From NCBI RefSeq assembly GCF_016907335.1, contig NZ_JAFBBT010000001.1, positions 1,860,001 through 1,924,000 on the forward strand: a DNA stretch of 64,000 nt, in the 5' to 3' direction. Of this stretch, positions 59,551 through 64,000 are shown piece after piece; positions within the stretch are counted from its first letter, which is position 1, and each line of letters starts with the position of its first letter. Origin of the DNA: Curtobacterium herbarum. GTDB lineage: Bacteria > Actinomycetota > Actinomycetes > Actinomycetales > Microbacteriaceae. The notes under the pieces are model-generated. The model saw only the letters and a list, made by a program, of their open reading frames with translations, searched no databases and was not told where the DNA came from. A program made the translations under genes and the position numbers.

Positions 59551-60147
59551 GTGCCCGAATCCCGAGACCCCGACGCCGAACCGGAGGCGTTCGCGCGTCT
59601 CCGCGCGTTCGTGTCGAGCGGCAGGACCCGCACCGAGACCACGGTCACCGAGATCCCGTCGCCGAGTCGCATCGCCCCGTTCTCGCTCGCCCTGGCGGCG
59701 GACGTGTCGGGCGCGGTGCACGGTGTGGACTCCGACCTCGGCACCGGACGCTTCATCGCCCTGCACGACCCCGCGGAGCCGGAGGGGTGGGGCGGCGCGT
59801 ACCGCATCGTCACCTTCGCGCAGGCCCCGCTCGAGCCGGAGATCGGCGTCGACGAGTTCGTGGCCGACGTCACCTGGAGCTGGCTCGTCGACGCCCTCGA
59901 CGCGCACGGCGCCCGGTACGGCAACGCGTCCGGCACGGCGACGAAGATCATCTCGCGCGGGTACGGCGAACTCGCGGCACAGGGCGACGGTGCCCAACTG
60001 GAACTGCGGGCGTCTTGGACGCCCCTCGACGACGACCTGACGCCGCACGTGCAGGCGTGGGAGGAGATCGTGGCGATGCTCGCCGGACTCCCCCCGGCCT
60101 CCGACGGCGTCTCGCTCCTGGCTCCCCGGAGGCTCGCCCGTGACTGA
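59551..60147 (+). CDS. DUF3000-domain protein
   Basis: A 198-residue protein of DUF3000, an actinobacterial family of unknown function that is regularly encoded next to RNase D, as here. Conserved parts: PSPSRIAPFSLALAADV, GRFIALHDPAEPEGWGGAYRIVTFAQAPLE, and ADVTWSWLVDALDAHGARYGNASGTATKIISRGYGEL. GTG at 59551; a TAGTCT box about 10 nt upstream suggests a leaderless message. It overlaps the RNase D gene by 8 nt, so they are co-translated. Confidence 0.92.
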   Translation: MPESRDPDAEPEAFARLRAFVSSGRTRTETTVTEIPSPSRIAPFSLALAADVSGAVHGVDSDLGTGRFIALHDPAEPEGWGGAYRIVTFAQAPLEPEIGVDEFVADVTWSWLVDALDAHGARYGNASGTATKIISRGYGELAAQGDGAQLELRASWTPLDDDLTPHVQAWEEIVAMLAGLPPASDGVSLLAPRRLARD

Positions 60148-61522
60148 CGCCGATCCCGCCTACGAGGACGCGCACGCCGCCGTCCACGTCATCGAGGAAC
60201 GCGACGAGTACCTCCAGGCCGTCGCGCGGCTCGCCGCAGGGCACGGTCCGGTCGCGGTCGACGCCGAGCGCGCGAGCGGGTACCGCTACTCGCAGCGGGC
60301 GTACCTGATCCAGGTGTTCCGCCGCGGGTCCGGTTCGTTCTTGTTCGACCCGATCGCGATCGGCGACTTCAGCGACCTGCAGGCCGCGCTCGTCGACGAG
60401 GAGTGGGTGTTCCACGCCGCGTCGCAGGACCTGCCGTGCCTCCGCGAGGTCGGCCTGGTCCCGACCCGGATCTTCGACACCGAGCTCGGGGCGCGCATCG
60501 CCGGGTTCCCCCGCGTCGGCCTCGGCGCGGTCGTCGAGCAGCTGCTCGGCATCACGCTCGCGAAGGCACACTCCGCCGCCGACTGGTCGACCCGCCCGCT
60601 GCCCCAGGCCTGGCTCGTCTACGCCGCCCTCGACGTCGAACTGCTGCCGGACCTGCGCGACTCGCTCGCCGAGGTCCTCGAGTCGGCCGGCAAGGCCCGC
60701 ATCGCGGAGGAGGAGTTCGCCGCCGTCCTCGCCCGCGCGCCGAAGCCGCCGCGGGTCGAACCGTGGCGTCGGCTGTCCGGCATGAACGTGCTCCGCGGTG
60801 CCCGGGCCCTGGCGATCGCCCGGTCGCTGTGGCTCGCCCGCGACGCCTACGCGCAGGAGACCGACATCGCCCCGGGCCGGACCATCCCGGACTCGGCGAT
60901 CGTCGCCGCCGCCGCTGCCGCCCCGACCTCGCGCGCCGAGCTCGGTGCGCTGAAGTCCTTCACCGGACGCGCCAGCCGTGCCGAACTCGACCGGTGGTGG
61001 GCCGCCGTCGAGGAGGGCCGCACCACCGAGGACCTGCCGCGCCTCCGAGGCGGGGGCGAGCCGAGCCTCCCGCCGCCGCGCGCGTGGGCGGAGCGCAACC
61101 CGGCCGCCGACCGCCGGTACCGTGCCGCGCGCGCCGCGGTCACCGCGCGTGCCGCCGAGCTCGACCTGCCCGTCGAGAACCTGCTCACGCCGGAGACACT
61201 CCGCCTGGTGTCCTGGACGCCGCCGAAGACCGTGGCGACCGAGACCGTCGGGGCGACGCTCGCGTCGCACGACGCCCGACCGTGGCAGGTCGAGGAGACC
61301 GCGTCGGTCATCGCACACGCGTTCGAGGTCGCCGCGGACCGGTCCGTCGAGGACCCGGCGGCCGAGGTCACGGCGACCACGGCCTCCCGTCCGGACGACA
61401 CGACGGCGGACGCCAACACGCTCGGGGCGACCGAGGACCCGGACGCCGACGTGCAGGCGGGCGACGCCGCGCTTGTCGCAGACGGACAGGCCGACGACGC
61501 CACCGGGACGACCGCCTCGTAG
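60140..61522 (+). CDS. rnd: Ribonuclease D
   Basis: A 460-residue DEDD-type 3'-5' exoribonuclease with a role in tRNA 3' maturation and RNA turnover. Exonuclease residues D41 and E43 (VAVDAERASGYRYSQRAYLIQ), FHAASQDLPCLREVG and the final LVYAALDVELLPDL are visible in the first 190 residues. HRDC-type helical domains follow (about 215-300 and 310-385). The acidic, Thr/Ala-rich tail of 80 residues is lineage-specific. GTG start overlaps the DUF3000 gene by 8 nt. Confidence 0.94.
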   Translation: MTDADPAYEDAHAAVHVIEERDEYLQAVARLAAGHGPVAVDAERASGYRYSQRAYLIQVFRRGSGSFLFDPIAIGDFSDLQAALVDEEWVFHAASQDLPCLREVGLVPTRIFDTELGARIAGFPRVGLGAVVEQLLGITLAKAHSAADWSTRPLPQAWLVYAALDVELLPDLRDSLAEVLESAGKARIAEEEFAAVLARAPKPPRVEPWRRLSGMNVLRGARALAIARSLWLARDAYAQETDIAPGRTIPDSAIVAAAAAAPTSRAELGALKSFTGRASRAELDRWWAAVEEGRTTEDLPRLRGGGEPSLPPPRAWAERNPAADRRYRAARAAVTARAAELDLPVENLLTPETLRLVSWTPPKTVATETVGATLASHDARPWQVEETASVIAHAFEVAADRSVEDPAAEVTATTASRPDDTTADANTLGATEDPDADVQAGDAALVADGQADDATGTTAS

Positions 61523-61648
61523 GAACCGCCCAACCGACGTGCCCCCGCCCAGCCGGGGGTACTAGCGTCGGAGCGTCGCCGGGCGAGGCCCGGCCGGTCG
61601 GGGTGACACGTCGCTCCGGCCCGATCGTTGTGGATCTGGAGGCTCGCA

Positions 61649-62860
61649 TTGCCGAAGACATCAGACGTCGTGTTCGTGGACGGTGTCCGTACCCCGTTCG
61701 GCCGCGCCGGTGAGAAGGGGGTGTTCTGGCGGACCCGCGCCGACGACCTCGCCGTGCACGCGATGCGTGGGCTGCTCGACCGGAACAGCTCCCTCGACGG
61801 AGCCGCCGTCGACGACGTCGCGGTCGCCGCGACCACCCAGCAGGGCGACCAGGGCCTGACCCTCGGACGCACCGTGGGGATGCTCGCCGGTCTGCCGAAG
61901 TCCGTCCCCGGCTACGCCATCGACCGCATGTGCGCGGGGGCCATGACGAGCGTCACGACCCTCGCCGGCGCGATCGCGTTCGGTGCCGCCGACGTCGCCA
62001 TCGCCGGCGGGGTCGAGCACATGGGTCGCCACCCGATGGGCTTCAACGCCGACCCGAACCCGCGTTTCGTCGCGGAGCGCATGGTCGCACCCGACGCGCT
62101 CGTGATGGGCAACACCGCCGAGCGCCTGCACGACCGCTTCCCCGCCATCACGAAGGACCGCACCGACGCCTTCGCCGTGCAGTCCCAGCAGCGCTACGCC
62201 GCCGCCTGGGGCGCCGGCAAGCTGCAGCCGGACGTCATCCCGGTCGAGGTCAACACCGGTCAGGGCTGGGACATCGTCTCGGCCGACGAGCCGCCGCGTC
62301 CCGGCACCACCCTGGAGGCCCTGGCCGCGTTGAAGACGCCGTTCCGGTCCCACGGACGGGTCACCGCCGGCAACGCCGCCGGCCTGAACGACGGCGCGAC
62401 GATGAGCCTGCTGGCCTCGGACGCCGGCGCCAAGGAGCACGGGCTGCCGACGAAGATGCGCATGGTCTCGTTCGCCTTCGCGGGCGTCGAGCCCGAGGTG
62501 ATGGGCGTCGGCCCGGTCCCCGCGACCGACAAGGCCCTGTCGAAGGCAGGACTGTCGATCGACGACATCGGCCTGTTCGAGATCAACGAGGCCTTCGCGG
62601 TCCAGGTGCTCGCGTTCCTCGACAACTACGGCATCGCGCAGGACTCGCCGAACGTCAACGCCTGGGGTGGTGCGATCGCCGTCGGGCACCCGCTCGCCTC
62701 GAGTGGCGTCCGGCTGATGACCCAGCTCGCGGCGCAGTTCGCCGAGCGTCCGGACGTCAAGTACGGCATCACGACGATGTGCATCGGGCTCGGCCAGGGC
62801 GGCACCGTCATCTGGGAGAACCCGAACTTCAGCAAGTCCGCGGCACGGAAGGCGGCCTGA
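61649..62860 (+). CDS. fadA: Acetyl-CoA acyltransferase (thiolase), beta-oxidation
   Basis: A 403-residue thiolase that releases acetyl-CoA from 3-ketoacyl-CoA in the last step of fatty-acid beta-oxidation. Catalytic residues C95 (DRMCAGAMTS), H347 (GHPLASSG) and C378 (MCIGLGQGG) are in standard places. The start is a TTG (LPKTSDVVFVDG) with TGGAGG 6 nt upstream; no other good start exists. It is followed 2 nt later by fadB, so both subunits of the multienzyme complex come from one message. Confidence 0.94.
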   Translation: MPKTSDVVFVDGVRTPFGRAGEKGVFWRTRADDLAVHAMRGLLDRNSSLDGAAVDDVAVAATTQQGDQGLTLGRTVGMLAGLPKSVPGYAIDRMCAGAMTSVTTLAGAIAFGAADVAIAGGVEHMGRHPMGFNADPNPRFVAERMVAPDALVMGNTAERLHDRFPAITKDRTDAFAVQSQQRYAAAWGAGKLQPDVIPVEVNTGQGWDIVSADEPPRPGTTLEALAALKTPFRSHGRVTAGNAAGLNDGATMSLLASDAGAKEHGLPTKMRMVSFAFAGVEPEVMGVGPVPATDKALSKAGLSIDDIGLFEINEAFAVQVLAFLDNYGIAQDSPNVNAWGGAIAVGHPLASSGVRLMTQLAAQFAERPDVKYGITTMCIGLGQGGTVIWENPNFSKSAARKAA

Positions 62861-62862
62861 CC

Positions 62863-64000
62863 ATGACCACCACCCCGATCGACCAGCTGACCGCCCTGAG
62901 CGAGGACGAGGTCGTCACCCACTCGTACGTCAAGCACGTCGCGCTGCCCTCCGGTGGCACGCTCGCGCTCATCACGCTCGACAACGGCAAGGACTACAAG
63001 CGCCCCTCGACGCTCGGTCCGCGCACCATGCGTGAGCTGTCCGACGTGCTCGACGGGTTGCAGGCTGCAGCGGCGGCGGGCACCGTCCAGGCCGTCGCGA
63101 TCACCGGCAAGCAGTACTGCTTCGCCGCCGGCGCCGACCTGTCCCAGGCCGCCGCGCTGCCGTCCCGCGAGGTCGCGCACGAGCTCGGCGTGCTCGGCCA
63201 CGCCACGCTCCGGAAGTTCAGCGAGCTCGGTGTCCCGTCGTTCGCGTTCGTCAACGGCATCGCACTCGGCGGCGGGCTCGAGGTGGCGCTGCACTGCACC
63301 TACCGCGTGTTCTCGTCCGCTGCCCAGGGCATCGGCCTGCCCGAGGTCTTCCTCGGCATCATCCCCGGCTGGGGCGGCGCGACGCTGCTCCCCCGCCTGA
63401 TCGGTCCGGAGAAGGCCCTGCGGGTCATCGTCGAGAACCCGCTGAAGAACAACCGCCTGATGGACGGGAAGGCCGCGGTCGACCTCGGCATCGGCGACGC
63501 GCTGATCCCCTCGGTGACCTTCCTGCCGTCCGCGGTCGCCTGGGCCGACGGCGTCGTGTCCGGTCGCACCAAGGTCGTCCGGAAGAACGAACCCGGCATG
63601 ATCGAGAAGGCCGCCTGGGGCACCGTCGTCAAGGTCGCCCGCCAGCAGGTGACGTCGAAGATCGGCAGCGTCCCGAAGTCGCCGTTCCGCGCGCTCGACC
63701 TCGTCGCCGCCGCCAAGTCCGGGTCGCTCGAGGAACGCTTCGCCGGGGAGGACGACGCCCTCGCCGACCTGCTCGCCGGGGACCAGTTCGCGGCGTCGAT
63801 GTACGCGTTCGACCTGGTGCAGAAGCGGGCCAAGCGTCCGGTCGGCGCTCCCGGGGGCGTCGACGCGAAGAAGGTCACGAAGGTCGGCGTGCTCGGCGCC
63901 GGGCTGATGGCCTCCCAGTTCGCGCTGCTCTTCGCCCGCCGGCTCGGGGTCCCCGTCGTCATCACCGACGTCTCGCAGGAGCGCGTCGACGCCGGTGTCG
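62863..64000 (+). CDS. fadB: Multifunctional fatty-acid oxidation enzyme FadB-type, cut by window edge
   Basis: The first 379 residues of the alpha subunit: an enoyl-CoA hydratase domain (about 25-260) and the beginning of the 3-hydroxyacyl-CoA dehydrogenase domain. The hydratase has the oxyanion segment CFAAGADLSQ, and the general acid/base glutamates E140 (GGGLEVALH) and E161 (EVFLGIIPGWGG). The dehydrogenase starts with the nucleotide-binding G345-A-G347-L-M-A350. It converts enoyl-CoA to 3-ketoacyl-CoA for the thiolase encoded just upstream. The 3' half lies outside the window. Confidence 0.94.
   Translation, partial: MTTTPIDQLTALSEDEVVTHSYVKHVALPSGGTLALITLDNGKDYKRPSTLGPRTMRELSDVLDGLQAAAAAGTVQAVAITGKQYCFAAGADLSQAAALPSREVAHELGVLGHATLRKFSELGVPSFAFVNGIALGGGLEVALHCTYRVFSSAAQGIGLPEVFLGIIPGWGGATLLPRLIGPEKALRVIVENPLKNNRLMDGKAAVDLGIGDALIPSVTFLPSAVAWADGVVSGRTKVVRKNEPGMIEKAAWGTVVKVARQQVTSKIGSVPKSPFRALDLVAAAKSGSLEERFAGEDDALADLLAGDQFAASMYAFDLVQKRAKRPVGAPGGVDAKKVTKVGVLGAGLMASQFALLFARRLGVPVVITDVSQERVDAGV

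Noticed and set aside
1..64000. tRNA or rRNA genes
   Set aside because: No cloverleaf-like segment with TTCGAA/GTTCGA arms in proper spacing and no rRNA-like stretch was found by eye; a covariance-model scan would be needed to exclude them.

Overview
The window is chromosomal DNA of a very GC-rich actinobacterium. Gene content and order (DUF3000 protein, RNase D, thiolase, FadB; a Gram-positive flagellar set without ring genes for an outer membrane; many GTG/TTG starts; 1-8 nt gene overlaps) suggest the Microbacteriaceae, most like Curtobacterium. The genus is an inference from memory, not a search.

Layout. 1-18.2 kb holds housekeeping and accessory genes in short units: a cut-off Na+/H+ antiporter, manganese catalase, a MerR/SDR divergent pair, an LCP protein, RF3 (prfC), a MerR/membrane-protein pair, an esterase, a methyltransferase, an acyltransferase, a two-component system, lipoproteins and an SDR. 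A relic of a fumarylacetoacetate hydrolase (FAH) gene sits in front of that last SDR.

18.5-36.6 kb is a flagellar locus. On the minus strand, in order of transcription: fliA, fliC, fliD, fliS, an unknown gene, flgB, flgC, fliE, fliF, fliG, fliH, fliI, fliJ, an NlpC/P60 gene, fliK, flgD, flgE. On the plus strand: flgN, flgK, flgL, fliW. FliA-type (sigma-28) promoters can be read in front of fliC, flgB and flgN, and the fliA-flgN gap has several dyads that look like operators. The locus stops at flgE: motAB, fliLMN, fliOPQR, flhAB, csrA and flgM are not in the window, and a gene relic lies beside the edge, so part of the cluster may be lost or moved.

36.6-44.3 kb: a membrane-associated unknown, FabH-like KAS III, ChaB, an aldo/keto reductase, Amt, ZapE-like ATPase, a rhodanese and a SufE-like protein, separated by strong hairpin terminators.

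44.5-58.1 kb is a polymorphic-toxin island. A 1798-residue RHS protein ends in a bacterial EndoU-type RNase domain and is followed, with a 4-nt overlap, by a MafI-like immunity gene. After it come about 8 kb of small co-directional genes: six Imm26-like proteins, four members of a second family that I do not recognise, a pair of small paralogs, a frameshifted gene and a 31-codon Imm26 relic. GC content drops sharply at the toxin tip and the first immunity genes. The array looks like a stock of orphan immunity genes built by duplication and capture.

58.2-64 kb returns to core genes: an alpha/beta hydrolase, DUF3000, RNase D, and the fatty-acid beta-oxidation pair fadA-fadB, the latter cut by the window edge.
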